Part shown: positions 54,725 through 63,752 of the stretch, in pieces
Position numbering within the stretch: the first letter of the stretch is position 1
Layout of the letters: each line of letters begins with the position of its first letter
Source of the DNA: Flagellimonas myxillae
GTDB taxonomy: Bacteria; Bacteroidota; Bacteroidia; Flavobacteriales; Flavobacteriaceae
Direction of reading: 5' to 3'
Length of the DNA stretch: 64,000 nt
Assembly: GCF_023502235.1 (NCBI RefSeq)
Contig: NZ_JAMFLY010000002.1
Coordinates: forward strand, 310,001 to 374,000
Position numbers and translations under genes: made by a program
The notes under the pieces: model-generated
The model's database searches: none
Seen by the model: the letters and a program-made list of their open reading frames with translations, nothing else
What the model was told of the DNA's origin: nothing

Positions 54725-55459
54725 TTACAGCATATCAAGAAAGTCAGATTTCTTTTGCCGGGAAACGGGAATTTTATGGTTCGATTCCAAAACTACATAC
54801 CCATCTGTCTTAAGGAATTCCTTTATTTTATTCAGATTGATGATATACGAGTTATGGATTCTGAAAAAGCTGGTGTCGGGAAGTAAGGTATTTACCTCCT
54901 TGAGCTTTTTGGTGAGTAATATTTTTTGGCCATCACTTAAAAAGATGGTACTGTAGTTGCCGTCGGATTCCGCATACAAAATGTCATCGCTATTTAAAAA
55001 CAACAGCTTCCCGTCCGTATTAATCGTAATCTTTTTGCTGTGAGCCTCCGCGTTGAAGTTTAGCAAGATTTTTTCCAACTTTTCGGCAGTCAGGTTCTTG
55101 GCGTTGTATTTTTTTATTTTTTCGATGGTCACCTCAAGATCATCCGTATCAATAGGTTTTAGCAAATAATCAATGGCCTCGTTCTTCAATGCTTTCAGGG
55201 CGTATTGATTGTATGCTGTGGTAATCACCACAGGAAAGTTTTTATTCTTAAGATTTTTGATGAACTGAAACCCGTCCATGGCCGGCATTTCAATGTCCAG
55301 GAAAAGACAATCGGGGGTGTTGCGCTCAAGATAGTCCAAAGCTTCATGTGCATCTGTAAATGATGCCACGATATCCACCTCATCGGTCAAATTGGTCAAT
55401 TCCCAACTAAGACTTTGCAATGCTTTGACCTCGTCATCAACAATAACTGCTTCTAACAT
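54725..55459 (-). CDS. LytTR response regulator
   Basis: About 244 residues from MLEAVIVDDEVKALQSL; a longer reading adds 30 unlikely residues and would start before a candidate -7 element. The receiver domain has Asp8-Asp9 and phospho-acceptor Asp55 in CLFLDIEMPAMDGFQF. The C-terminal LytTR domain includes DDILYAESDGNYSTIFLSDG and FFRIHNSYIINLNKI. It is the partner of the TPR kinase downstream and may bind the direct repeats in the divergent region upstream. Confidence 0.94.
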   Translation of the reverse strand: MLEAVIVDDEVKALQSLSWELTNLTDEVDIVASFTDAHEALDYLERNTPDCLFLDIEMPAMDGFQFIKNLKNKNFPVVITTAYNQYALKALKNEAIDYLLKPIDTDDLEVTIEKIKKYNAKNLTAEKLEKILLNFNAEAHSKKITINTDGKLLFLNSDDILYAESDGNYSTIFLSDGQKILLTKKLKEVNTLLPDTSFFRIHNSYIINLNKIKEFLKTDGYVVLESNHKIPVSRQKKSDFLDML

Positions 55460-55477
55460 GCTCCATTTAATATAACT

Positions 55478-55485
55478 CAAATTTA
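55478..55485 (-). promoter_or_regulatory. Candidate -7 promoter element (TAAATTTG) of the two-component operon
   Basis: Minus-strand TAAATTTG is a full match to TAnnTTTG and lies about 18 bp before the regulator ATG. A clear -33 box is not visible. Confidence 0.4.
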
Positions 55486-55526
55486 GGATTATTCTCTTTA
55501 AAGCACTGAAATTATGTGCTAATGGA

Positions 55527-55555
55527 CATTTTGTACGTATAACTGGCACAAAATG
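55527..55555. promoter_or_regulatory. Inverted repeat cattttgt / acaaaatg upstream of the two-component operon
   Basis: Perfect 8-bp arms separated by 13 bp. It lies in the divergent region between the regulator gene and the 41-residue peptide gene and could be an operator for either. Confidence 0.35.
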
Positions 55556-55636
55556 CCTGTGTACTGAAAATTGGCTGTTTTTTATCGATAAAATGGGTAT
55601 TTCCTAGCATTTCTATAGGGAAGCCAAAAAACCAAT

Positions 55637-55671
55637 GACCATTTATACACAAAAGAAGACCGATTATACAT
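55637..55671. promoter_or_regulatory. Candidate LytTR-type direct repeat, 21-bp period
   Basis: gaccatttatacac and gaccgattatacat agree at 11 of 14 positions and start 21 bp apart, the helical spacing (9 + 12 bp) that LytTR regulators use. The pair lies about 110 bp upstream of the 41-residue gene. The sequence itself is not the classical AgrA motif, so this rests on spacing and context. Confidence 0.35.
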
Positions 55672-55748
55672 ACACAAAACAGGAAGGGGCAATTGTTTTA
55701 TACTTTGGTTCTTGCAAAACTTAAGATAACCTAACTCAATTCCAAAAA

Positions 55749-55874
55749 ATGAAAAAGTGTTTTGTGTTGTTCCTGCTTTTGATCGTAGCATTGATTTGCG
55801 CGTCCCTTCTAGGAGAAGGAAAGGATTTGCCAATACAAACCAATTGGGAAGAGGTGGCCAATAATAATAGGTAA
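55749..55874 (+). CDS. Small 41-residue secreted or membrane peptide
   Basis: An ATG that opens 42 codons to TAA. The peptide is Lys-rich at the start, then hydrophobic over about residues 5-21 (FVLFLLLIVALICASLL), then polar and acidic (GEGKDLPIQTNWEEVANNNR). It looks like a signal or membrane segment with a short external tail of about 20 residues. No family is recognised. A possible promoter (tatactttgg, near 55700-55710) and a candidate LytTR repeat lie upstream, and a strong terminator lies 240 bp downstream. It is divergent from a TPR-kinase/LytTR pair that could sense or control it. It may also be a chance reading frame. Confidence 0.45.
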   Translation: MKKCFVLFLLLIVALICASLLGEGKDLPIQTNWEEVANNNR

Positions 55875-56370
55875 CCTTCCCCAAAAGTTCATATACATTA
55901 TTTACAAACGTACGGCCTAAGCAACCAACCTCTTGATCATAGAAACTGCTTGCACAAAATATCCCATGTTGGTTTTCGGTTTTGTTGGGTTTTAGGTTTC
56001 GGGGGAACTACCTAGAACTATAACACGCCAAGGAAACAACTGGGAATGGCCGTACTTTTGGTAATGTAAACCAATCAAAAAACTGTTCTAAGCATAATTT
56101 CCATTAATAATTAGACCAAAAAGTATAAAAAACATATACTTTTTGGTCTTTTTTCTTTTGGGGCCAATCCGCCAAAAATTCACCTTCAAAGAGCAACTCT
56201 GGCAAGCCCAAGGTACATCACCTGCCAACCTAGATTTCAACAGTTTGTGTTAAAAACTTTGCAGTCTATTTAATAAAACCTGCTTTACAATCTAACGACA
56301 TTTTTGAATCTTTGTTAGCCCTGTTCGCAAGGAAATTTTCTCCATTTTATAATTTTTTTAACGCACACTT
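55875..56370. other. Gene-free stretch with possible structured RNA
   Basis: No reading frame of note is seen on either strand. The first half can fold: gtacggcc (55910-55917) pairs exactly with ggccgtac (56048-56055), and aaccaac with gttggtt inside it. A strong terminator follows at 56113-56149. The rest, up to nrdB, is AT-rich and should carry the nrdB promoter, but no clear TAnnTTTG or NrdR box was found. Confidence 0.4.
56113..56149 (+). terminator. Strong intrinsic terminator
   Basis: Perfect 14-bp arms agaccaaaaagtat and atactttttggtct around a 9-nt loop, followed by a T-run (tttttt). It would end a transcript that includes the 41-residue gene and the structured region. It could also work in the opposite direction because of the A-rich 5' side. 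Confidence 0.8.
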
Positions 56371-57357
56371 ATGTCGGTAGCCATAGAACCTATATTACAA
56401 GAAAACAAGGACAGATTTGTTATTTTTCCAATCCAGCACCATGATCTTTGGGATTGGTACAAAAAACAGGAAGCCTGTTTTTGGACTGCTGAGGAAATAG
56501 ATTTGCACCAAGATCTAACAGATTGGAACAACAAGCTCAACGACGACGAGCGTTACTTTATCAAACACATTTTGGCCTTTTTTGCTGCTTCCGATGGAAT
56601 CGTGAACGAAAATTTGGCGGAAAACTTCGTGAATGAGGTACAGTATTCCGAAGCCAAGTTCTTTTACGGGTTCCAGATCATGATGGAAAATATCCATTCG
56701 GAAACCTATTCCTTGTTGATTGATACCTATGTTAAGGATGAAAAGGAAAAAAATGTATTGTTCAAGGCCATTGAGAATTTCCCTGCGATTAAAAAGAAAG
56801 CCGACTGGGCCCTTAAATGGATAGAATCGCCAAGCTTTGCCGAGCGTTTGATCGCTTTTGCTGCGGTAGAAGGTATTTTCTTTTCCGGGGCGTTCTGCTC
56901 TATTTTCTGGTTGAAGAAAAGAGGATTGATGCCTGGACTGACCTTCTCCAACGAATTAATTTCAAGGGATGAGGGAATGCATTGCGATTACGCCGTACAC
57001 CTGCACAACAGTCACTTGGTGAACAAGGTGCCAAAAGAACGGATCAAGGAAATAATCGTAGATGCCCTAAACATTGAGCGCGAGTTTATCACCGAATCCC
57101 TTCCGGTAAGTTTAATTGGAATGAACGCCAAGCTGATGACCCAATACCTGGAGTTTGTTACCGATAGGCTTTTGGTGGAACTGCAATGTGAGAAGGTGTA
57201 CAATGCTACCAACCCATTTGATTTCATGGACATGATTTCACTTCAAGGAAAGACCAATTTCTTTGAAAAACGCGTGTCCGAATATCAGAAAGCCGGTGTT
57301 TTGAACAAGGAAAAGGACACCGATTCCCAGAAAATCAGCTTTGACGCGGATTTTTAA
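56371..57357 (+). CDS. nrdB: Class I ribonucleotide reductase, small subunit
   Basis: 328 residues, the radical-generating beta subunit. Metal and radical residues are visible: [42 protein letters not shown] with His109 and the likely radical Tyr113, and [14 protein letters not shown]. It makes the tyrosyl radical for NrdA and so helps convert ribonucleotides to deoxyribonucleotides. The gene precedes nrdA by 139 bp with two small hairpins between them. Confidence 0.97.
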   Translation: MSVAIEPILQENKDRFVIFPIQHHDLWDWYKKQEACFWTAEEIDLHQDLTDWNNKLNDDERYFIKHILAFFAASDGIVNENLAENFVNEVQYSEAKFFYGFQIMMENIHSETYSLLIDTYVKDEKEKNVLFKAIENFPAIKKKADWALKWIESPSFAERLIAFAAVEGIFFSGAFCSIFWLKKRGLMPGLTFSNELISRDEGMHCDYAVHLHNSHLVNKVPKERIKEIIVDALNIEREFITESLPVSLIGMNAKLMTQYLEFVTDRLLVELQCEKVYNATNPFDFMDMISLQGKTNFFEKRVSEYQKAGVLNKEKDTDSQKISFDADF

Positions 57358-57420
57358 GAAGACCAACTGAATATATATTCCCCTCTTGCCCCAGAGGTTT
57401 TTATGAACTTGACCCCACTG

Positions 57421-57440
57421 CGTTGCGTTTTTTCGCAACG
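57421..57440. other. Hairpin cgttgcg-tttttt-cgcaacg between nrdB and nrdA
   Basis: A perfect 7-bp stem around a T6 loop. A second small stem, ttggt/accaa, lies at 57454-57466. They may adjust the nrdB:nrdA ratio or stabilise mRNA ends; the loop T-run is not placed as in a terminator. Confidence 0.5.
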
Positions 57441-57496
57441 GCTGACCATGCGATTGGTAAAACCAACAGCGTATCATTAAAAAATATTCGTAGCAC

Positions 57497-59974
57497 ATGT
57501 ATGTAGTAAAAAGAGATGGAAGAAAGGAGCCGATGATGTTCGATAAGATCACGGCCCGAGTTAGAAAACTTTGTTATGGACTCAACGACCTGGTAGATCC
57601 GGTAAAAGTGGCCATGAGGGTAATAGAAGGATTGTACGATGGGGTAACCACATCCGAACTGGATAATTTGGCGGCCGAAATTGCGGCGACCATGACCACT
57701 TCCCACCCAGATTACGCAAAGTTAGCAGCTCGCATTTCGGTTTCCAACCTACATAAGAACACTAAAAAGTCCTTCTCCGAAACCATGAAGGACCTTTACG
57801 AATATGTAAACCCAAGAACCGGTAAAAAAGCACCGCTTCTTTCAGATGAGGTATTCAAGGTTGTATCGGAGAATGCCGAAAAATTGGACTCTACCATCAT
57901 CTATAACCGGGATTTTGGCTACGACTATTTCGGATTTAAGACCTTGGAGCGTTCCTACCTACTTAAGTTGAACGGTAAGATAGCCGAACGCCCCCAGCAC
58001 ATGTTGATGCGGGTTGCTGTAGGTATCCACTTGGATGACTTGGATGCTGCCATCGAGACCTACGAGCTCATGTCCAAAAAGTATTTCACACATGCAACGC
58101 CTACGCTGTTCAATTCCGGAACCCCTAAGCCGCAAATGTCGTCTTGCTTCCTGTTGGCCATGAAGGACGATAGTATCGATGGTATATACGATACGCTAAA
58201 GCAGACTGCAAAAATTTCCCAGTCGGCTGGGGGAATAGGATTGTCCATTCACAATGTTAGGGCAACGGGATCCTACATTGCTGGCACCAACGGAACTTCC
58301 AACGGAATTGTTCCCATGCTTCGTGTTTATAACGATACAGCCCGTTATGTGGATCAAGGAGGCGGAAAACGAAAAGGAAGCTTTGCCATTTATGTAGAAC
58401 CTTGGCATGCCGACATCTTTGATTTCTTGGATTTGAAAAAGAACCACGGAAAAGAAGAAATGCGTGCTCGTGATTTGTTCTACGCCATGTGGATTCCCGA
58501 TTTGTTTATGAAACGGGTTGAGGCAGATGGCGAATGGACCTTGATGTGCCCGAACGAATGCCCAGGATTGTTCAATTCCCATAGTGAGGAGTTTGAGGCA
58601 TTGTATACCAAATACGAAGCCGAAGGTAAGGGACGAAAAACCATCAAGGCACGTGATCTTTGGGAGAAGATTTTGGAATCCCAGATTGAAACGGGAACCC
58701 CTTATATGCTCTATAAGGATGCAGCAAACAGGAAGAGTAACCAGAAAAACCTGGGGACCATCCGTTCCTCTAACCTCTGCACAGAGATTTTGGAGTACAC
58801 TTCCCCAGACGAGGTTGCGGTGTGCAACTTGGCTTCCATCGCCCTTCCCATGTTTGTGAAAAATGGCCAGTTCGACCATAAAGAGTTGTTCAAGGTAACC
58901 AAACGTGTCACCAAAAACTTGAACCGTGTTATTGACCGCAATTACTATCCGGTAAAGGAGGCTGAAAACTCCAACATGAGGCATCGTCCAGTTGGCTTGG
59001 GTGTACAAGGATTGGCAGACACTTTTATCATGCTTCGCTTGCCATTTACCAGTGATGAAGCCAAGCAACTGAACCAAGAAATTTTTGAGACGCTGTACTT
59101 TGCCGCCGTCACGGCTTCCATGGAAGAAGCCAAATCCGATGGGGTGTATTCCAGTTACGAAGGTTCACCGATTGCCAGTGGAGAGTTCCAGCACAACCTA
59201 TGGGGCATTAAGGATGAAGAATTATCAGGAAGATGGGACTGGGGTAAATTGAGAAAGGATGTGAAAAAGCACGGAGTGCGGAACTCTTTGTTGGTGGCGC
59301 CAATGCCAACTGCATCCACCTCCCAGATTTTAGGAAATAACGAATGTTTTGAACCATACACTTCCAATATTTATACCCGAAGGGTATTGTCCGGAGAGTT
59401 TATTGTGGTGAATAAGCACCTATTGGAAGATTTGGTGAAACTCGGACTGTGGAACGAGAACCTAAAGCAGGAGTTGATGCGTGCCAATGGATCGGTACAG
59501 CATATTGATGTAATCCCAGATGACATCAAGGAATTGTACAAGACAGTTTGGGAGCTTAGCATGAAGGACATCATTGACATGAGCCGTCACCGTGGGTACT
59601 TCATTGACCAGAGTCAGTCCTTGAACCTGTTTATGGAAAACGCCAACTACTCCAAGTTGACCTCCATGCATTTCTATGCTTGGAAGAGTGGACTAAAAAC
59701 AGGAATGTATTACCTCCGAACCAAGGCTGCGGTTGATGCCATTAAGTTTACCTTGGACAATACAAAAAAGAAGGAAGTGCCGATCAGTGTAGCGGCAGAG
59801 GCCGAAGTGTTGGCCGCAACGCCAAAAGCTGCGGAAGAGCTTAAAGTTGATCCTACTCCGGTGGAGCAACAGGATGTGGACATCCAACCTATGACACCGG
59901 AGGAAATGAAGGAATTGATCGCACGGGCCAAAGAGGGCCAGGCAGACGATGACTGTTTGATGTGTGGATCATAA
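57497..59974 (+). CDS. nrdA: Class I ribonucleotide reductase, large subunit
   Basis: 825 residues. The N-terminal ATP-cone ([21 protein letters not shown]) allows allosteric control of total activity. The barrel includes [10 protein letters not shown]-like [43 protein letters not shown] with the active cysteine, and [20 protein letters not shown] near the end; the C-terminus carries the redox pair CLMC in DDCLMCGS. A linker of about 60 residues before this tail is typical. It reduces NDPs with NrdB. A terminator region follows. Confidence 0.98.
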   Translation: MYVVKRDGRKEPMMFDKITARVRKLCYGLNDLVDPVKVAMRVIEGLYDGVTTSELDNLAAEIAATMTTSHPDYAKLAARISVSNLHKNTKKSFSETMKDLYEYVNPRTGKKAPLLSDEVFKVVSENAEKLDSTIIYNRDFGYDYFGFKTLERSYLLKLNGKIAERPQHMLMRVAVGIHLDDLDAAIETYELMSKKYFTHATPTLFNSGTPKPQMSSCFLLAMKDDSIDGIYDTLKQTAKISQSAGGIGLSIHNVRATGSYIAGTNGTSNGIVPMLRVYNDTARYVDQGGGKRKGSFAIYVEPWHADIFDFLDLKKNHGKEEMRARDLFYAMWIPDLFMKRVEADGEWTLMCPNECPGLFNSHSEEFEALYTKYEAEGKGRKTIKARDLWEKILESQIETGTPYMLYKDAANRKSNQKNLGTIRSSNLCTEILEYTSPDEVAVCNLASIALPMFVKNGQFDHKELFKVTKRVTKNLNRVIDRNYYPVKEAENSNMRHRPVGLGVQGLADTFIMLRLPFTSDEAKQLNQEIFETLYFAAVTASMEEAKSDGVYSSYEGSPIASGEFQHNLWGIKDEELSGRWDWGKLRKDVKKHGVRNSLLVAPMPTASTSQILGNNECFEPYTSNIYTRRVLSGEFIVVNKHLLEDLVKLGLWNENLKQELMRANGSVQHIDVIPDDIKELYKTVWELSMKDIIDMSRHRGYFIDQSQSLNLFMENANYSKLTSMHFYAWKSGLKTGMYYLRTKAAVDAIKFTLDNTKKKEVPISVAAEAEVLAATPKAAEELKVDPTPVEQQDVDIQPMTPEEMKELIARAKEGQADDDCLMCGS

Positions 59975-60019
59975 CAAATACTGAACGTATCAGTATGTGA
60001 TAGTGTTTATTGATTAGAT

Positions 60020-60060
60020 ACCTCGGATAGTTCACACCCCACACGAACAACTTCCGAGGT
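60020..60060. other. Long-loop stem acctcgga / tccgaggt after nrdA
   Basis: Arms of 8 bp pair exactly around a 25-nt loop and are followed by gttttcc. It lies 46 bp after the nrdA stop. It could be a weak terminator or an mRNA-stabilising end. Confidence 0.4.
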
Positions 60061-60090
60061 GTTTTCCTTGAATTGCAAAATTCAACCTCA

Positions 60091-60117
60091 AAAAAAGCCG
60101 CTTAGAGCGGCTTTTTT
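60091..60117. terminator. Bidirectional intrinsic terminator after nrdA
   Basis: Perfect 12-bp arms aaaaaagccgct and agcggctttttt with a 3-nt loop. The A and T tracts allow use from both strands, which suits its place between convergent genes. Confidence 0.92.
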
Positions 60118-60194
60118 ATTTTGTGGGCACGTCAGTTCGAGTGCCCCGAATAGAATTTTGAGCTCGGGATTATTTCAAAATTGACCCATAATAA

Positions 60195-60218
60195 AAGGCC
60201 GCTGATATCAGCGGCCTT
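60195..60218 (-). terminator. Palindromic terminator of the GMC operon
   Basis: A perfect 24-bp palindrome (aaggccgctgat and its complement). On the minus strand it is followed by ttttatt. It is 26 bp beyond the stop of the gluconate-dehydrogenase-like gene. Confidence 0.8.
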
Positions 60219-60243
60219 CAATGTATTGTTATGGTGGCTTAGT

Positions 60244-60894
60244 TTATAAGGACCAAGCTTTACCTTGTGTAAGCGTTTCCAAATCCCCGCAGCCAACATA
60301 TTCTCCAGGAACTGGTAAATAGGCAAGGACCTCTTCCCCAACAAACTCGCTGGTCTTATAGGCCCAGATTGCGGAATTCCGGATGGAAGTGGCAAATTGA
60401 TAACGTGCGATCTCATCATCGAGAACCGCTCCGCCGTTTTCTTCCACAGCCTCATAATAAGCTTGTACAGCTTCGCCATGGGCTTCCTCCACCTCATCGG
60501 TCTGCTTTTTCAAATAAGTGGCTAAAACAGGCTCTAAATCCTCTGCATCCAAATCTGCAAGGGTCTCTTTTTGGGTATCGGCCAAAACCTTATCCGTAAA
60601 CTTGCCCATGCACATTTTCATAAAGTCCTGTTGCTCCTTGGGCAATACCTCGTTGGCAAATTTATCCATGAATACATGGACGTTGACTTCTGAGGCGGAA
60701 GGCGTATCGGTCTTGGGCAAAAGAATATCTACAAGGGAATGCAATACCGTTCCTTCATCTTTGGTAAAGAAATCGGGGGTCCAATCCAAGACCTTTTTGC
60801 CCTTACAGCTCTGAACAATTCCCAATAGGGTGGGGGTTGCCACGGCATAGCCAAATACAAGCCCCATATTTTTTAATGCTACTCTTCTTTCCAT
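60244..60894 (-). CDS. Gluconate 2-dehydrogenase subunit 3-like protein
   Basis: 216 residues. The leader MERRVALKNMGLVFGYAVA carries a twin-arginine-like start, so export through Tat together with the GMC partner is possible; a VQSCKGKK lipobox-like site follows. The body TKDEGTVLHSLVDILLPKTDTPSASEVNVHVFMD is the conserved block of the subunit 3 family, the small partner of membrane-bound sugar dehydrogenases. Its start overlaps the GMC stop in TAATG. Confidence 0.92.
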   Translation of the reverse strand: MERRVALKNMGLVFGYAVATPTLLGIVQSCKGKKVLDWTPDFFTKDEGTVLHSLVDILLPKTDTPSASEVNVHVFMDKFANEVLPKEQQDFMKMCMGKFTDKVLADTQKETLADLDAEDLEPVLATYLKKQTDEVEEAHGEAVQAYYEAVEENGGAVLDDEIARYQFATSIRNSAIWAYKTSEFVGEEVLAYLPVPGEYVGCGDLETLTQGKAWSL

Positions 60895-62612
60895 TAGATA
60901 TTTCCTTTTTTAAGTTCTTGTGCCGCATGGTTGGCCGCTCTGGCGGTAAAGGCCATATAGGTCAACGATGGGTTTACACAACTCGAGGAGGTCATAAAGG
61001 CCCCATCGGTAACATATACATTTTTACAATCGTGCACTTGGTTAAAGCCATTGAGTACGGAAGTTTTTCTGTCCCTGCCCATTCTGGCAGTTCCCATTTC
61101 ATGGATGCCCAATCCAAGGGCACCAGGGTTGTCAAAAGGCTTTACATCTCTTAGACCAGCCTTTTCCAGCATATCCACCGCTTGGTTTTTCATGTCCTCA
61201 CGCATGTTCCACTCATTCTCCTTGAACTCAGCATCGAAGGTAACCGTTGGCAGACCCCACTCATCCAATTTGTCGTAATCCATGGTCATTCGGTTATCCT
61301 GGTAAGGTAGAACCTCTCCAAAACCACCCATACCAAAGGTCCAACCTCCTGGTTTAAGAATGGCCTCCTTCAAATCCTTTCCATGGGAAATCTCTGCGAT
61401 GGTATCTTCCCAATTTCCTCTACCGGCACCTCCTTGGTAACCATATCCGCGAAGGAATTTATCGGAATCGGAACTACCTCCCAAGTTTCGGAAACGTGGT
61501 AGATAGATACCTCCGGGTTTTCTTCCCTTATAGTATTTGTCTTCAAAGCCATCAAACTTACCAGATGCACCTACGCCCAAGTGGTGGTCCATGATGTTTC
61601 TTCCCAACTGGTCGGAGTCGTTTCCTAGTCCGTTTTCAAACCTATCGGATTTGGACTGCATCAAAATGGACGTGGAGGCAATGGCCGAAGCACATAGGAA
61701 AATAACTTTGGCCTTAAATTCAAACTCCTCCTTGGTTACCCGATCTATAACTTTTACGCCAGTTGCCTTTTTGGTGTCTGGATCATAGATTACCTGATGC
61801 ACAATGGAATCGGGCCTTAATGTCATGTTGCCGGTTCGTTCGGCAGCTGGCAATGTGGAGGACACACTGCTAAAATAGGCTCCAAAAGGACAACCTCTGA
61901 TACAGCGGTTGCGGAATTGACATCGAGTCCTTCCATCACCTTCAAATTTTTTGTTACTATTAATATGGGCAACGCGGCCAGAGGTGACCACCCTGCCATC
62001 AAAATGCTCCGAAACTTTTTCCCTAAAGTGATCTTCCACACAGTTTAGTGGCATCATCGGTTCAAATTGCCCATCTGGCAATTGGGGTAATCCCAGCTTT
62101 TCGCCGGTAACCCCGATATAGCTTTCAACCTTATCATACCAAGGAGCAATATCCTTATAACGTACAGGCCAATCCACGCCATGTCCATCTTTTTTGTTGG
62201 CCTCAAAATCCATTTCGCTCCATCTGTAGCTATGGCGTCCCCACATAATGGATCGACCACCTACATGATAACCTCGCATCCAGTCAAAACGCTTGGTCTC
62301 GTTATAGGGATGTTTCAAGTCATCCACGAACCAGTGTTTTGAAGGAGTCCTTACCGTATAACCGGTCCTATTTTGCTTTTCCTGTTTTGCGATATCGGCC
62401 TGAGTAGGTTGACCGTTATTGGGTAGGTCCCAGGGATCCAAATTTGCAGTGGGATAGTCCTCGCGGTGCTTCACCATTCTACCGCGTTCCAGCACCAAGG
62501 TCTTTAGCCCATTTTCACATAGTTCCTTAGCAGCCCAACCACCGCTAATGCCCGTTCCTACTACAATGGCATCGTATGATTCCTGCTCTTCGTTATAATA
62601 AAATTTACTCAT
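60894..62612 (-). CDS. GMC family FAD-dependent oxidoreductase
   Basis: 572 residues with the FAD-binding block DAIVVGTGISGGWAAKELCE (14-33) and LVLERG, GGRSIMWGRHSYRWSE, a cysteine-rich CQFRNRCIRGCPFGAY, and a C-terminal block with LGLGIHEMGTARMG and NPSLTYMAFTARAANHAA. It forms a pair with the subunit-3-like gene, as in gluconate 2-dehydrogenase and glucoside 3-dehydrogenases. The likely reaction is oxidation of a sugar hydroxyl, perhaps to a 3-keto sugar. There is no leader on this subunit, so it may ride on the Tat leader of its partner. Confidence 0.93.
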   Translation of the reverse strand: MSKFYYNEEQESYDAIVVGTGISGGWAAKELCENGLKTLVLERGRMVKHREDYPTANLDPWDLPNNGQPTQADIAKQEKQNRTGYTVRTPSKHWFVDDLKHPYNETKRFDWMRGYHVGGRSIMWGRHSYRWSEMDFEANKKDGHGVDWPVRYKDIAPWYDKVESYIGVTGEKLGLPQLPDGQFEPMMPLNCVEDHFREKVSEHFDGRVVTSGRVAHINSNKKFEGDGRTRCQFRNRCIRGCPFGAYFSSVSSTLPAAERTGNMTLRPDSIVHQVIYDPDTKKATGVKVIDRVTKEEFEFKAKVIFLCASAIASTSILMQSKSDRFENGLGNDSDQLGRNIMDHHLGVGASGKFDGFEDKYYKGRKPGGIYLPRFRNLGGSSDSDKFLRGYGYQGGAGRGNWEDTIAEISHGKDLKEAILKPGGWTFGMGGFGEVLPYQDNRMTMDYDKLDEWGLPTVTFDAEFKENEWNMREDMKNQAVDMLEKAGLRDVKPFDNPGALGLGIHEMGTARMGRDRKTSVLNGFNQVHDCKNVYVTDGAFMTSSSCVNPSLTYMAFTARAANHAAQELKKGNI

Positions 62613-62697
62613 CTATTAGGATTGTTTATTTTCTAAATGTATTAATTATTAAATTAATTTTCTACATTTAATCCCTATGTTTATTGAGAATTCACTA

Positions 62698-62711
62698 CTA
62701 TAACGTTGTAG
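62698..62711. promoter_or_regulatory. Imperfect palindrome ctataacgttgtag in the divergent GMC/isomerase region
   Basis: Centred on acgt, with one mismatched pair, it lies between the GMC operon and the isomerase lipoprotein. A shared operator is possible, but no regulator gene is in sight. Confidence 0.25.
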
Positions 62712-62748
62712 TTTTTAGATTCCATTTAATTTTAGTTGATCAACCTTT

Positions 62749-63732
62749 ATGAAACGAAAAAATTTTACCCATTACAGTGCCAAATTTGTGATTGTTTTAT
62801 TGCTTATCGGCAATGTGGCTTGCAAGCAAAACAAAAAACAGGAAGAAGCAGCCTCAGAAACAGTTGAAGAAGTATCCATGTCCACTGAACCCACTTTTAA
62901 GATTTCATTGGCCCAATGGTCCATGCACAAAATGATACGAAATGATGGGGTAGACCCCTATTCATTCGCGGAAAAAGCGAAAGCTTGGGGCTTCGAAGGA
63001 CTCGAATATGTTAGCGGACTTTATTATAAAGAATTGGAAAAAGACAATTTTTCAGAGGCCGCAATGAACAATTTTGTGGAGAAAAGCAAAGCTTTAAGTG
63101 AAGAACACGGATTGGAGAACTTGATCATCATGATCGATGGCCAAGGGAATTTGGCCGCTACCAGTGAGGAGGAGCGCAACGCAGCAGTCGAAAACCACCA
63201 TAAGTGGGTAGATGCAGCCGCTGCATTGGGCTGCCACTCCATAAGAGTAAATTTGAGCGGGAGCACAGACCCAGAAGAATGGACAGCCGCCTCTGTTGAT
63301 GGCTTGACCAAATTGGCTACCTACGCGAAGGATAAAAACATCAACATTTTGGTTGAAAACCACGGAGGTTTGTCCTCAAACGGAGCCATGTTGGCCAATG
63401 TCTTCAAAGAAGTAAATATGGAAAATGCCGGAACGCTACCTGATTTTGGTAATTTCTGTATCACGTGGGGAGAATGGCCTGAATGCAAGGATTGGTATGA
63501 TAGATATAAAGGAATGGAAGAGATTATGCCTTATGCCAAGGCGGTAAGTGCCAAGTCCCACGATTTTGATGAAAACGGAAACGAGATCCATTCGGATTAT
63601 GCACGCATGCTCAAGATTGTTAAGGATGCAGGATATTCCGGTTATATAGGTGTGGAGTACGAAGGAAGTAAGCTAAGTGAAGAGGAAGGTATTATTGCAA
63701 CAAGGGATCTATTGCGTAAATTGATAAAGTAA
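62749..63732 (+). CDS. Sugar phosphate isomerase/epimerase-like lipoprotein
   Basis: 327 residues with a lipoprotein signal (NVAC, Cys25), an acidic linker and a xylose-isomerase-like TIM barrel: ISLAQWSMHKMIR, WGFEGLEYVSGLYY, HSIRVNLSGS, NILVENHGGLSSNG with a metal-binding Glu, and YSGYIGVEYEGSKLSEEEG. The family isomerises or epimerises sugars or cyclitols; being lipid-anchored it acts outside the cytoplasm, so the phosphate in the name probably does not apply. It is divergent from the GMC operon, which fits a 3-keto-sugar pathway. Confidence 0.9.
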   Translation: MKRKNFTHYSAKFVIVLLLIGNVACKQNKKQEEAASETVEEVSMSTEPTFKISLAQWSMHKMIRNDGVDPYSFAEKAKAWGFEGLEYVSGLYYKELEKDNFSEAAMNNFVEKSKALSEEHGLENLIIMIDGQGNLAATSEEERNAAVENHHKWVDAAAALGCHSIRVNLSGSTDPEEWTAASVDGLTKLATYAKDKNINILVENHGGLSSNGAMLANVFKEVNMENAGTLPDFGNFCITWGEWPECKDWYDRYKGMEEIMPYAKAVSAKSHDFDENGNEIHSDYARMLKIVKDAGYSGYIGVEYEGSKLSEEEGIIATRDLLRKLIK

Positions 63733-63752
63733 TCCTTGCCAAACCTCAGCCT

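Noticed and set aside
55582-55884. 100-codon minus-strand frame in the region before nrdB
   Set aside because: Composition is unlike a protein (runs of aromatic and basic residues with no pattern), and it lies antisense to the candidate peptide gene and promoter.
56290-56320. tttttgaatctttg as an nrdB promoter
   Set aside because: The spacing between TA and TTTG does not fit TAnnTTTG, so no promoter is claimed.
58196-59077. 293-codon frame on the minus strand
   Set aside because: It lies wholly within nrdA, which is certain by its motifs; the antisense protein has no recognisable family features.
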